Of a stretch of 64,000 nucleotides of DNA, positions 16,898-24,551 are shown one piece after another. The stretch is from NCBI RefSeq assembly GCF_030296055.1, contig NZ_AP027370.1, positions 1,068,501 to 1,132,500 of the forward strand. The letters run 5' to 3'. Origin of the DNA: Hydrogenimonas cancrithermarum. GTDB taxonomy: Bacteria > Campylobacterota > Campylobacteria > Campylobacterales > Hydrogenimonadaceae. The notes below the pieces were generated by a model. The model did no database searches. It saw nothing but the letters and a program-made list of their open reading frames with translations, and was not told the origin of the DNA. The stretch's first letter is position 1; the number at the start of each line of letters is the position of its first letter. A program made the position numbers and the translations under genes.

Positions 16898-17447
16898 CGA
16901 TATAACCGGCGAGTGCCTCGATCTGACCGGAGGTGAGTGAACGGACCTGGCCGGCCATCAACCCTTTCATCGGGCCGCCGTAGGTGCCGTTTTTATACCC
17001 CTCCATCTTTTTGACGAGGTCGGCTTTGGACTGCCCGGCGATAATGTTGCTCTTGCCGAGCGCATGTTTTTCGCCTTTGAGGCCATGGCAGCCGGCACAC
17101 TTGGTGAACAATGCGGCCGCATCGACTTTGACCTCTGTCTCTTCGGCTTTCGGCTCAACCGCTTTGGGTGCCTTTTGCGCCTCCGCCTTCACACTCTCGG
17201 AGATCGCTTCCACTTTTTTCGCAGCCTCTTCTTTCGCCACTGTGGCACTTTCGGTAACCGGTTGTGACGCAGGCGACGCCGCCGATTCTCTCTTCTCGGC
17301 CGGTTTGACAGCAGGTGCTACTGCCGCGGATTCGACCTTGGCCGAAGGTTGTGCAGCCTCATGCTGCACAGAGTCACTTTTTTTCTCTCCGCATCCGCTC
17401 ATCATCACCATTGCGGCAACCGCCATCGACAATGCAATTCGTTTCAT
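16884..17447 (-). CDS. Monohaem class I cytochrome c lipoprotein
   Basis: A 187-residue electron carrier. The lipobox MMSGC puts the lipidated cysteine at 19, so it is tethered to a membrane facing the periplasm. Residues 25-110 are a flexible Ala/Glu/Lys/Pro-rich linker. The haem domain has CAGCH at 117-121 and a Met-containing loop (GPMKGLMAGQ) as sixth ligand. It ends in LAGYIAKLK like many small epsilonproteobacterial cytochromes that serve bc1 or oxidase. It converges on moeA with a short overlap. Confidence 0.88.
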   Translation of the reverse strand: MKRIALSMAVAAMVMMSGCGEKKSDSVQHEAAQPSAKVESAAVAPAVKPAEKRESAASPASQPVTESATVAKEEAAKKVEAISESVKAEAQKAPKAVEPKAEETEVKVDAAALFTKCAGCHGLKGEKHALGKSNIIAGQSKADLVKKMEGYKNGTYGGPMKGLMAGQVRSLTSGQIEALAGYIAKLK

Positions 17448-17523
17448 TCGTTCACTCCTTGAATTTCTGCCATCTTAGTCCTCCCGTGCTTAAAAAGGAC
17501 TTCATCGATTTTAAACACCGGTG

Positions 17524-18105
17524 TTAAACGATATCCGGATTGAGAAACCTCTTTCCGGCCAACAGCTCCTCGAACATCTCCGGGTTGGACCACTCCGCCT
17601 TGACCCGTTCCGAGAAGACAATTCTATCGAGTTCGGTGGGGCCCATCGTGGAGTTGTAAGCATCCTCCCTCTTCGCTTTGGCGTATCCGGTTTCCGTTTC
17701 ATGGACGATGACACCCTCGAGCATGACATCCGATTCACCGTTGATCATCTCGGTCTGCTGGAGTACTCTATCGACGAGAAGGAAGATCGTGCGGGCGAAC
17801 TGCTCCGCCGAGGGGTTGACGGGCAGCTCCACCCAGCGCTCGCTCCACTTTTTCATATCGGCGAGATAGGCCGGATCGTCGCCGCTCCATAGCGTTATAG
17901 CATGATCGAACGCATCGATAAACTCTTTGATCATTCCCTTCGTGAGGCCGAAATCGTAGACCATCTGTCCGCGATCGAGAGAGGGTGCGGTAAAGAGAAG
18001 CTCCACCTTGTAGGAGTGTCCGTGAATGCTTCGACTGCAGCGCCTCGATGTACACTGCCGCACAATGTGTGCGTTCTCGAATTTGTAAAGCTTACGAATG
18101 AGCAT
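17524..18105 (-). CDS. queD: 6-carboxytetrahydropterin synthase QueD
   Basis: Makes 6-carboxy-tetrahydropterin from 7,8-dihydroneopterin triphosphate in the queuosine (preQ0) pathway. Length 193 from MLIRKLYKF, longer than the 120-residue minimal QueD but usual for Campylobacterota. Zinc ligands are visible as FENAHIV and HGHSY, with a Cys-rich stretch between them (CTSRRCSRSI) holding the catalytic cysteine. It lies 45 bp after queE in the same orientation, so both belong to one queuosine operon. Confidence 0.9.
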   Translation of the reverse strand: MLIRKLYKFENAHIVRQCTSRRCSRSIHGHSYKVELLFTAPSLDRGQMVYDFGLTKGMIKEFIDAFDHAITLWSGDDPAYLADMKKWSERWVELPVNPSAEQFARTIFLLVDRVLQQTEMINGESDVMLEGVIVHETETGYAKAKREDAYNSTMGPTELDRIVFSERVKAEWSNPEMFEELLAGKRFLNPDIV

Positions 18106-18114
18106 GAGCCCCTC

Positions 18115-18144
18115 CCCAATGTTCAACGTCCAACGACCAACGAC
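18115..18144 (-). repeat. Degenerate 7-bp repeat tract between queE and queD
   Basis: The tetramer CAAC/CAAT recurs at exactly 7-bp steps at 18117, 18124, 18131 and 18138 (plus strand). On the coding strand this reads as CGTTGnn units right after the queE stop. It resembles the heptamer tracts downstream of mnmG and beside moeA2. Confidence 0.6.
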
Positions 18145-18150
18145 AGATTC

Positions 18151-18906
18151 TCATCGTTTCTCCTCTCTGTTCCACAATCGCACATGCAGCCTGTCGCTGT
18201 AGCGATAGCCGGACCGCAGGCAAAACTCTGCCACAACCGGGGCGTTCGCTTGCAGTTGCCGCACATTGTCCCCCAGCGGCATACAGTAGATCTCATTCTC
18301 GAACGGCTCGCAAATTTCGCGAATCTCCCGCTCGACCTCCTTTTCTATCGAGGTAGAGTCGAGCGTAAACTTGAAAAAAGAGTCGTTCCCCTCCTCCGCC
18401 AGGCGCCGAATGATCCCGGGAACCACTCTCTTCGCTTTGGGTTCGCCGCTATTGGAAAGCTTGACCGCCATCGCGAAGGTTACGTCACGATAGGCAGGAT
18501 AGGCTTCAAACGGAGGTGCCAGCGTGGCATTGGTTTCGATCGTTACGCGAAACCCATGTTCCAACATCCATACGACCGTTTCGTAAAATATCGGATCTTC
18601 CGCATAGATCATCGGCTCTCCGCCGGTCAGAATGATATCGGGGCGATATGCAACTCTATCGACATATTGCATGACCACGCTTTGCAATGCCCCCTCATCG
18701 TCCACGCTCTTCCACATATGCTTGAAACGCTTTGTGTGTACTGCGCGTATCGTGTCGCATCCTGCAATCCTTTCCCCACCGATCTCATAGGCCCCGAAGC
18801 CCCGACATCGAAGATTGCAGCCGCCAAAACGCAAAAATATGGAAGGCACTCCGCTGTAGCGCCCCTCTCCCTGAATGGAAAAAAAGTGTTCGACCAGATA
18901 GATCAT
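18151..18906 (-). CDS. queE: 7-carboxy-7-deazaguanine synthase QueE (radical SAM)
   Basis: Converts 6-carboxytetrahydropterin to 7-carboxy-7-deazaguanine using an iron-sulphur cluster and SAM. Length 251. The N-terminus has the QueE signature SIQGEGRYSGVPSIFLRFGGC. The cluster cysteines appear to be Cys30, Cys34 and Cys50, that is Cx3C followed by a 15-residue insertion before GCDT, instead of the common Cx3Cx2C. TGGEPM near residue 85 is the SAM-binding GGE motif. The start is supported by AGAGG upstream. The 84-bp repeat array lies just upstream. Confidence 0.88.
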   Translation of the reverse strand: MIYLVEHFFSIQGEGRYSGVPSIFLRFGGCNLRCRGFGAYEIGGERIAGCDTIRAVHTKRFKHMWKSVDDEGALQSVVMQYVDRVAYRPDIILTGGEPMIYAEDPIFYETVVWMLEHGFRVTIETNATLAPPFEAYPAYRDVTFAMAVKLSNSGEPKAKRVVPGIIRRLAEEGNDSFFKFTLDSTSIEKEVEREIREICEPFENEIYCMPLGDNVRQLQANAPVVAEFCLRSGYRYSDRLHVRLWNREEKR

Positions 18907-18970
18907 CGATGCCTCTTGGCTTTCATCTGTTTCAATCTTGAAAACTTCCTTTTATTTCACTTCCGGCTAT

Positions 18971-19437
18971 CCGGACCATGCGGCTGCAAGTTTGCAGACC
19001 GCACGCTCGTAAATCGCCGTACGATTCAGCCTGGCCGTTCTTCCTTTGGCCCACCCGGACCATGCGGCTGCAAGTTTGCAGACCGCACGCTCGTAAATCG
19101 CCGTACGATTCAGCCTGGCCGTTCTTCCTTTGGCCCACCCGGACCATGCGGCTGCAAGTTTGCAGACCGCACGCTCGTAAATCGCCGTACGATTCAGCCT
19201 GGCCGTTCTTCCTTTGGCCCACCCGGACCATGCGGCTGCAAGTTTGCAGACCGCACGCTCGTAAATCGCCGTACGATTCAGCCTGGCCGTTCTTCCTTTG
19301 GCCCACCCGGACCATGCGGCTGCAAGTTTGCAGACCGCACGCTCGTAAATCGCCGTACGATTCAGCCTGGCCGTTCTTCCTTTGGCCCACCCGGACCATG
19401 CGGCTGCAAGTTTGCAGACCGCACGCTCGTAAATCGC
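18971..19437. repeat. Perfect 84-bp tandem repeat array (five full copies plus 47 bp)
   Basis: Full units start at 18971, 19055, 19139, 19223 and 19307, and a partial one at 19391. All copies are identical base for base as far as I can read. Each carries a near-perfect palindrome (TGCGGCTGCAA against TTGCAGACCGCA). Because 84 is divisible by three, several frames stay open through the array on both strands, giving spurious 28-residue peptide repeats. The 568-bp gap 18907-19474 between moaA and queE holds only this array and the moaA terminator. Continuous units without unique spacers rule out CRISPR. Confidence 0.97.
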
Positions 19438-19439
19438 TA

Positions 19440-19463
19440 AAAAAGGCAAGCAGTTGCCTTTTT
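19440..19463 (-). terminator. Intrinsic terminator of moaA
   Basis: Perfect 10-bp stem, AAAAAGGCAA with TTGCCTTTTT, around a 4-nt loop, 12 bp past the moaA stop. On the minus strand it runs into six U residues. Its symmetry would also allow it to work from the other side. Confidence 0.85.
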
Positions 19464-19474
19464 CTTTACGCGAT

Positions 19475-20440
19475 TTACCCACCCGTTTCGTAAAATGCAC
19501 GGGTCGACTCTTCGCCGTTCTCTTCATCCCATCGGTTTTTCTCCGGCTTGTTGCGAAGTACTTCACGAAGCACCTCGCTCGCTCCTTCTATGTCACCGGC
19601 TTTGACGGCATCCCGGATACTCATAGCTTCATCAAAATAGAGGCAAGGAATTAGAAATCCCTCGGCCGTAAGACGAATACGGTTACAGCTTTCGCAAAAA
19701 TCGTGTTTATGCGGATCGATGACTCCGAACTTGTAACCGTCATCCGTCAGGTAGTTGAACGCGGGACTGCTTCCCTCTCGACCCACTTTTTTTATGACAT
19801 ACTTCTCTTTCACCCTTTCGAGAATCTCTTTGCCGCTCAAGCCTTTCAACCCTACCTTGGCATGAACGTTCTCCATATATTCGATATAACGAATCGTCAT
19901 GCCACGCGCTTTGGCGTACTCCATCACATCGACGATCTCGTCGTCGTTGATTCCCTTCAGGGGAACCATGTTGACTTTCACTTTCAAGCCAACTTCAAGT
20001 GCTTTTTCAACACCTGCGAGTACTTTGTCCAATACATCTTTCTGGGCTATTTTTGCCGCAACTTCGGGTTTGAGCGAGTCTATGGAGATGTTGATTCGCT
20101 TGAGGCCCACCTCTTTCAGCCGCTCCGCCACGTCAGCGAGGAGATACCCGTTGGTCGTAAGCGCCAGATCGATATCGGGTTTATGGTCGTGAATCATTTG
20201 AACAAAACGATCGAGATCTTCACGCAGAAGCGGTTCGCCTCCCGTGATACGGATCTTGTCGACCCCTTCGTCGATCGCGACGCGTACAAAGCTGAAAAGC
20301 TCTTCGAAGCTGAGAAGATTCTCACGCGGAACCCATGAAAACGGTTTCTCCGGCATACAGTATTGGCAACGGAAATTACATCGTTCCGTCACGGAGATTC
20401 TAAGATAATTGACCGTTCGGCCATGTCCGTCTATTAACAT
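19475..20440 (-). CDS. moaA: GTP 3',8-cyclase MoaA (radical SAM)
   Basis: First step of molybdenum cofactor synthesis, converting GTP to 3',8-cyclo-GTP. Length 321. The N-terminal cluster motif is Cys21, Cys25, Cys28 ([10 protein letters not shown]) and the C-terminal second cluster is Cys249, Cys252, Cys266. It ends in Gly-Gly, the tail needed for catalysis in MoaA. It is transcribed alone: no moa gene is adjacent, and a strong terminator follows directly. Confidence 0.96.
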   Translation of the reverse strand: MLIDGHGRTVNYLRISVTERCNFRCQYCMPEKPFSWVPRENLLSFEELFSFVRVAIDEGVDKIRITGGEPLLREDLDRFVQMIHDHKPDIDLALTTNGYLLADVAERLKEVGLKRINISIDSLKPEVAAKIAQKDVLDKVLAGVEKALEVGLKVKVNMVPLKGINDDEIVDVMEYAKARGMTIRYIEYMENVHAKVGLKGLSGKEILERVKEKYVIKKVGREGSSPAFNYLTDDGYKFGVIDPHKHDFCESCNRIRLTAEGFLIPCLYFDEAMSIRDAVKAGDIEGASEVLREVLRNKPEKNRWDEENGEESTRAFYETGG

Positions 20441-20511
20441 TGCAACTCTTTGAAGAGAAATTTACTCTTATTTTACTGCAAATACTAAAAAAGAAGTTTA
20501 ATCGTAGAAAG

Positions 20512-20539
20512 AATCCGCAAAGCCGAAGCTCCGCGGATT
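20512..20539 (-). terminator. Terminator of the petABC operon
   Basis: A 12-bp stem capped by a UUCG tetraloop on the minus strand (AATCCGCGGAGC paired with GCTTTGCGGATT, including two G-U pairs), followed by CUUUCU. It begins 21 bp after the petC stop. Confidence 0.75.
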
Positions 20540-20559
20540 ATAGAAGAGGAAAAGAGTTC

Positions 20560-21492
20560 TTAGTGAAGCTCTTTCCAGATGCTCTGTTTCCAGAGGTAGG
20601 CGAGGAAAGCGAAGATGAAGAGATAGATCATCACTTTTTTCCCGACACTGTCGCGCTCGGCATGTTTGCTGTCGCCGACTTCCGTCAGATACTCGAGGAC
20701 TTTCTCGGCGCTTTCGGCCGTTACACCGACACGCGGCATCGCGGTACCCGGAAGAAGGTTCTGTGGATTTTCCATGAATGTCTTGATGTAGTGCTCGCCG
20801 CGTGAGCGGATATACATCGAAAGATCCGGCGGAAGTTTACCCATATACTTGGTCAGGTGATCCTGATAGTCGAGTACTTTCGCATCGTAAAGAAGCTCGT
20901 CTTTTTTATACTTGAACTTCGGCTTTTCACCCATTTGCGTCCAGTTGTCGTAATGGACGGCATGACAACGTCCACACGCTGTTTCAAACGCCATTTTAGG
21001 CGTAATTTCTTCAGCCTTCGGAGCGATCGATTTCAGATAAGCTACGATATCTGCAACTTCCTGATCGATATCCCCGCCAAGACCGTAGAAAGCTGTCATA
21101 GGATGTTGTCGCCCGCCGGTAAATTTGTGTTCAACTTTCAGAGCGTGCGCAGGATTTTTAATCAGTGCTGAAAGAAACTTTTCGTCAAAAATCGCACCAG
21201 CCTCACTGAGATCCGGAGGATTGACACCAAAACTTTGTGCTGCTGCAATAGGATCCATTGGCGCGGGCATACCTTGAGATTTGACACCATGGCACCCAAT
21301 ACATCCAGCATTCATAAAGGTTTCGGCACCTTTGGCCGCATCACCTTTCTTGCCTGTATCTTTCAGATCGTTGTAGGCAAAGTTTTCACTCTCGACATGC
21401 GGATGCATGACAGAGTGCGCATATGGCTCGACACCCCAATAGGTCAGCAGTGTAAAGAATACGACTACCGCTAAAATTTTCAATTCTTTCAT
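20560..21492 (-). CDS. petC: Di-haem cytochrome c1 subunit of the bc1 complex
   Basis: Membrane-anchored cytochrome receiving electrons from the Rieske protein. Length 310 from MKELKILA. It has an N-terminal helix (5-20), haem sites CIGCH (64-68) and CGRCH (173-177), and a C-terminal membrane anchor (about 285-303). Two haems in a fused c4-like subunit is the epsilonproteobacterial and H. pylori type of bc1. A 30-codon upstream extension overlaps petB and is not supported. Third gene of petABC, 10 bp after petB. Confidence 0.93.
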   Translation of the reverse strand: MKELKILAVVVFFTLLTYWGVEPYAHSVMHPHVESENFAYNDLKDTGKKGDAAKGAETFMNAGCIGCHGVKSQGMPAPMDPIAAAQSFGVNPPDLSEAGAIFDEKFLSALIKNPAHALKVEHKFTGGRQHPMTAFYGLGGDIDQEVADIVAYLKSIAPKAEEITPKMAFETACGRCHAVHYDNWTQMGEKPKFKYKKDELLYDAKVLDYQDHLTKYMGKLPPDLSMYIRSRGEHYIKTFMENPQNLLPGTAMPRVGVTAESAEKVLEYLTEVGDSKHAERDSVGKKVMIYLFIFAFLAYLWKQSIWKELH

Positions 21493-21502
21493 TTCAGCCC
21501 CC

Positions 21503-22717
21503 TCACACTGCTTTTTCTTTTTTGGTAATAAACGGTAAAAGTATCCAAAGAGCGATGAACACGACTGCCGCAACCAAACCAATTGTACTATAAATGCCCT
21601 GTGGAGGCAGTTTACCCATCACTGTCAACACGATCATATCAAGTAAAAGTACCCAAAACCATACCGCAAATATACCACGTCGACTCGCCGGTGCAACGTT
21701 CGGACTCTTATCGAGGAACGGAAGCAGGAAGAAGATAACCTGTGCAAACCCGAATGCGACAAGGCCCGGATCTTTCGGGAACGGACGCAGAATCTCGTAA
21801 CTCCAGAGGAAGTACCACTCAGGATAGATGTGCGGCGGAGTTTTCAGACCGTCAGCAGGATCGAAGTTAATCGGGTCCATAGCGAAATCGAAATGCCAGA
21901 AGACAAGATAGAAGTAGAAGATCAGAAAAATACTGACGACAAACATATCTTTACTCAAGAAGTCATTCGCGAAACGGATAACTTTCGCCTCTTTCGTCTT
22001 ACCTGCAAGATACTTTTTCGCTTCCTCATCAAAGTCGATCTCTTCACCGTCTTGGTTGTTGACATGCGGGATACGCAGCGTACCGAAGTGCAGACCGATC
22101 AGCGCCATGATCACAAGCGGTAGCAAAAAGACGTGAAGCATAAAAAATCGTGTCAGGAATGCCTGTCCCGGAACATAGTCACCGCGAATCCACTCGACCA
22201 GGCCATTGAGCTCCAGAGAGCCGAGGCTGAAGAGGTTGGTGATAACCATACCGGCCCAGTAGCTCATCTGTCCCCACGGTAACATATAGCCACTGAACGC
22301 CTCTGCAGAGAAGCTGACAAACAATAGCATGCCCGAAATCCAAATAAGCTCGCGCCCTTTTTTATAGGAACCGTAATAGATACCGGTAAACATGTGGATA
22401 TAGATGATCAAAAAGACGACCGATGCCGCGACCGCGTGCATATGGCGCCAGAGCCACCCGAACTCCACTTCCTGCATGATCGTATAGTTGACGCTGTCGA
22501 ACGCCAGATCGACGTTCGGCTGGTAATACATCAAAAGGAAAATTCCGGAAACGACCAAAATGCCGAACGTGAAGGCGAGGACCATTCCCATCGCCCAAAG
22601 GAAGTTGATGTTTTTCGGAATCCAGTACTCCTCCGCCAAGACACGCCGCAGTGTCTTGATCGCAAGACGCTGGTCGAGCCACTCTTCTAAACTGTGTGCT
22701 TTTTCAAAATGTGCCAT
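21503..22717 (-). CDS. petB: Cytochrome b subunit of the bc1 complex
   Basis: Polytopic inner-membrane subunit holding both b haems and the quinone sites. Length 404. His pairs for haem ligation are seen in helices B (WLWRHMHAVAAS, region 90-105) and D (FFMLHVFLLPL with GLHFGTLRIPH, region 190-215). The Qo motif appears as PEWYFLW near 295. It starts 12 bp after petA, and quinol oxidation here would use menaquinone. Confidence 0.95.
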   Translation of the reverse strand: MAHFEKAHSLEEWLDQRLAIKTLRRVLAEEYWIPKNINFLWAMGMVLAFTFGILVVSGIFLLMYYQPNVDLAFDSVNYTIMQEVEFGWLWRHMHAVAASVVFLIIYIHMFTGIYYGSYKKGRELIWISGMLLFVSFSAEAFSGYMLPWGQMSYWAGMVITNLFSLGSLELNGLVEWIRGDYVPGQAFLTRFFMLHVFLLPLVIMALIGLHFGTLRIPHVNNQDGEEIDFDEEAKKYLAGKTKEAKVIRFANDFLSKDMFVVSIFLIFYFYLVFWHFDFAMDPINFDPADGLKTPPHIYPEWYFLWSYEILRPFPKDPGLVAFGFAQVIFFLLPFLDKSPNVAPASRRGIFAVWFWVLLLDMIVLTVMGKLPPQGIYSTIGLVAAVVFIALWILLPFITKKEKAV

Positions 22718-22729
22718 TTATCTGCTCCT

Positions 22730-23254
22730 TTAGGCGATAACGCCGGCTTCTTTCATCTTTTTATACTCAGGTCCCTCTTCACCGAGAACAATCGTCGTCC
22801 CTTCTATTTTGAACGGAGGGATAACCATCGGGCTTGGTGGCGGTGGAAGGGTATTAATTCCACTTACATCGAACTCCCCTCCATGGCAGGCACATTTGAA
22901 ATCATGTCTATCGGGGCGATAGGCTGGAATACATCCAAGGTGTGTACAAAGACCGATACAGACAAGAAAGTGATCCTTTCCAACAACAACATCACGTGCT
23001 GTCTCTTCTTCACTTTGTTTTGCCACCATTTCCGGGGTTTTCTTAAGGATAAAGATGGGTTTTCCGCGCCATTTTTCAACGTTAAGTACGTTGGGTTCCG
23101 CAGCGGAAAGATCCACTTTTGTAAATCCTGCCGCTTTAACGCTTGGAAGGGGGTCCCAGGTCTTCTTGGCCGCGTAAAGCGCACCAAGGCCACCAAGAGC
23201 CGCCCAACCGCCAAAGACTTTACCCATAAAGTCGCGTCGGCTGCTATCTGCCAT
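22730..23254 (-). CDS. petA: Rieske iron-sulphur subunit of the bc1 complex
   Basis: Length 174. A twin-arginine signal (SSRRDFMGK) precedes the single helix, as expected for a folded 2Fe-2S protein exported by Tat and left anchored. Cluster ligands by family comparison are Cys103, His105, Cys121 and His124, in CTHLGC and CACHGG, with Cys108 and Cys123 forming the disulphide. First gene of petABC, with AAAGGATCAGCT before the ATG. Confidence 0.95.
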   Translation of the reverse strand: MADSSRRDFMGKVFGGWAALGGLGALYAAKKTWDPLPSVKAAGFTKVDLSAAEPNVLNVEKWRGKPIFILKKTPEMVAKQSEEETARDVVVGKDHFLVCIGLCTHLGCIPAYRPDRHDFKCACHGGEFDVSGINTLPPPPSPMVIPPFKIEGTTIVLGEEGPEYKKMKEAGVIA

Positions 23255-23288
23255 AGCTGATCCTTTTGTAGAGATTTTAAATCAGCTT

Positions 23289-23294
23289 ATTATA
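23289..23294 (-). promoter_or_regulatory. -10 box of petABC
   Basis: Perfect TATAAT on the minus strand; a start about 7 bp downstream would give a leader of roughly 28 nt before petA. No clear -35 box. Confidence 0.55.
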
Positions 23295-23323
23295 GGGCTT
23301 AAAAGGTTAATTTCTTATAAATA

Positions 23324-24199
23324 TTACCTGAGATTATCTTTAATATAGGTCGCAACTTCTGAAGCTGCTTCTTTTCGTAGCACTTTCTTTCGATAAACCA
23401 ATGTTGCGGAGAGCGCTTGCTCTATCGCATCCTTGTCGAAGGAAGAAAGTACGGGAATTCCAAGACTCTCCATCTTCGCATCCCATGCAACCGAAATGCC
23501 GCTTTTTTTAAGATAGAGAGGGTTCGAACCCGCTGCAAGCGCTTCGAGCACACTCTGCGGTGACGACGAAAGGAACCGTCCCGCATGCATCAAGACCTCA
23601 TCATAGTTTTCCGAATCTTCGACGCTCTTGAATTTTCCGGCGAGTTCGCTCCCGTACTGCATGAAGAAGTAGTACCCCTCGAGCAGGGTGATATCCAACC
23701 CTTCAAAGGCGTCGGCAACTCTCAAAAGTTCCTGGTCGTAATCGTCGTCACCCCAGAAATAGATCCTCTCGTCGCCGTGATCGGTCGCTTCGAAATAGCG
23801 TGGATCGACAATATCCGCCTTTGGCGCATCCCCGATGGATTTCATGCTCGAAATCAGAATCTCGCCGGCTTCCGCAAAATCGTCCGGATTGTCGCTGATA
23901 CGGATGAAACTTCGAAAATAGGTCGCCATATCCGCCCACATCGCACGACTCTCCTCTTCGGAATCGAACACCAGTGCATCGGCAGGTGTCGCGATATTGG
24001 CGATATTACGGACCACATCGACACTCACGTATTTCCTGATACCGAATTGCTCTTTGGCATATTCACCGGCCCGAAAATCGTTCGTCAGCATCGATACCTC
24101 GATGCCCATGTCGCTCAATGCATTGATGACCGGTGCGCTTCGGCGAAGCCTGTCGAGTCCGATTCTGTGACCGGTATTGATATAATAGTAGAGTTTCAA
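23324..24199 (-). CDS. Glycosyltransferase-like / PseG-like protein of unknown function
   Basis: A 291-residue cytoplasmic protein with no signal or membrane helix. The opening MKLYYYINTGHRIGLDRLRR, with strands and Gly-His near the start, and a second half containing DEVLMHAGRFLSSSPQSV and ALAAGSNPLYL resemble a GT-B or UDP-sugar-hydrolase fold (the phosphate-binding end of PseG/MurG-type proteins). Substrate unknown. It stands alone between the bc1 operon and a 271-bp inverted-repeat element. Confidence 0.5.
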   Translation of the reverse strand: MKLYYYINTGHRIGLDRLRRSAPVINALSDMGIEVSMLTNDFRAGEYAKEQFGIRKYVSVDVVRNIANIATPADALVFDSEEESRAMWADMATYFRSFIRISDNPDDFAEAGEILISSMKSIGDAPKADIVDPRYFEATDHGDERIYFWGDDDYDQELLRVADAFEGLDITLLEGYYFFMQYGSELAGKFKSVEDSENYDEVLMHAGRFLSSSPQSVLEALAAGSNPLYLKKSGISVAWDAKMESLGIPVLSSFDKDAIEQALSATLVYRKKVLRKEAASEVATYIKDNLR

Positions 24200-24217
24200 A
24201 TGGATTCCTTTTTAATA

Positions 24218-24488
24218 ACTGACGTTACGCACCCTATGCCGCCATCTGTCGAACGAGAACGGATGCAATGCAAGGCGGAGGACTTCGGGCGTAGCCGTAG
24301 CTACGTTCGGAGTTCTCCAACGAAGTCAGTGTGTGCGTTATCGTTCGACCCCATAGGGGCGGCGTTATCGCCATACGATTGCCGCGTTACGACGGCATCG
24401 GTGTAGCTTCGGCTACACCTCACCACCGTGCCTTGCACTCCCACGACGCTAAAGCCGCAGATGGTGGCATAGGGTGCGTAACGTCAGT
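24218..24488. mobile_element. 271-bp long inverted-repeat element (MITE-like, no coding capacity)
   Basis: The ends are 31-bp inverted repeats with one mismatch (24218-24248 and 24458-24488; the left end opens ACTGACGTTACGCACCCTAT). Weaker inverted similarity continues inward for about 65 bp on each side, so the whole resembles two diverged copies of a roughly 100-bp module facing each other. Inside are hairpins: GGTGTAGC-TTCG-GCTACACC at 24400-24419 and CGTAGC/GCTACG near 24289-24304. No ORF and no clear target duplication were seen. It fills most of the 329-bp gap between mnmG and the glycosyltransferase-like gene. Confidence 0.7.
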
Positions 24489-24525
24489 GAATGAGAAATA
24501 TTCCCCGCGAAGCGGTTCAGACTCA

Positions 24526-24551
24526 TTTTTAGTTTTTAGTTTTTAGTTTTT
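24526..24551 (-). repeat. Heptanucleotide tract covering the mnmG stop codon
   Basis: Three full TTTTTAG units plus TTTTT (plus strand), which on the coding strand read as CTAAAAA repeats with a TAA every 7 bp. The last few codons and the stop of mnmG are encoded by the tract. Confidence 0.9.

Noticed and set aside
18971-19437. CRISPR-like array with palindromic repeats
   Set aside because: The whole 84-bp unit is identical in every copy; there are no unique spacers and no cas genes nearby.
17902-19440. 512-codon ORF spanning queD, queE and the array
   Set aside because: It is antisense to two good genes and is extended only because the 84-bp repeat keeps the frame open.
24218-24488. Insertion sequence with transposase
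   Set aside because: The inverted repeats enclose only 209 bp without an ORF, so at most it is a non-autonomous element.
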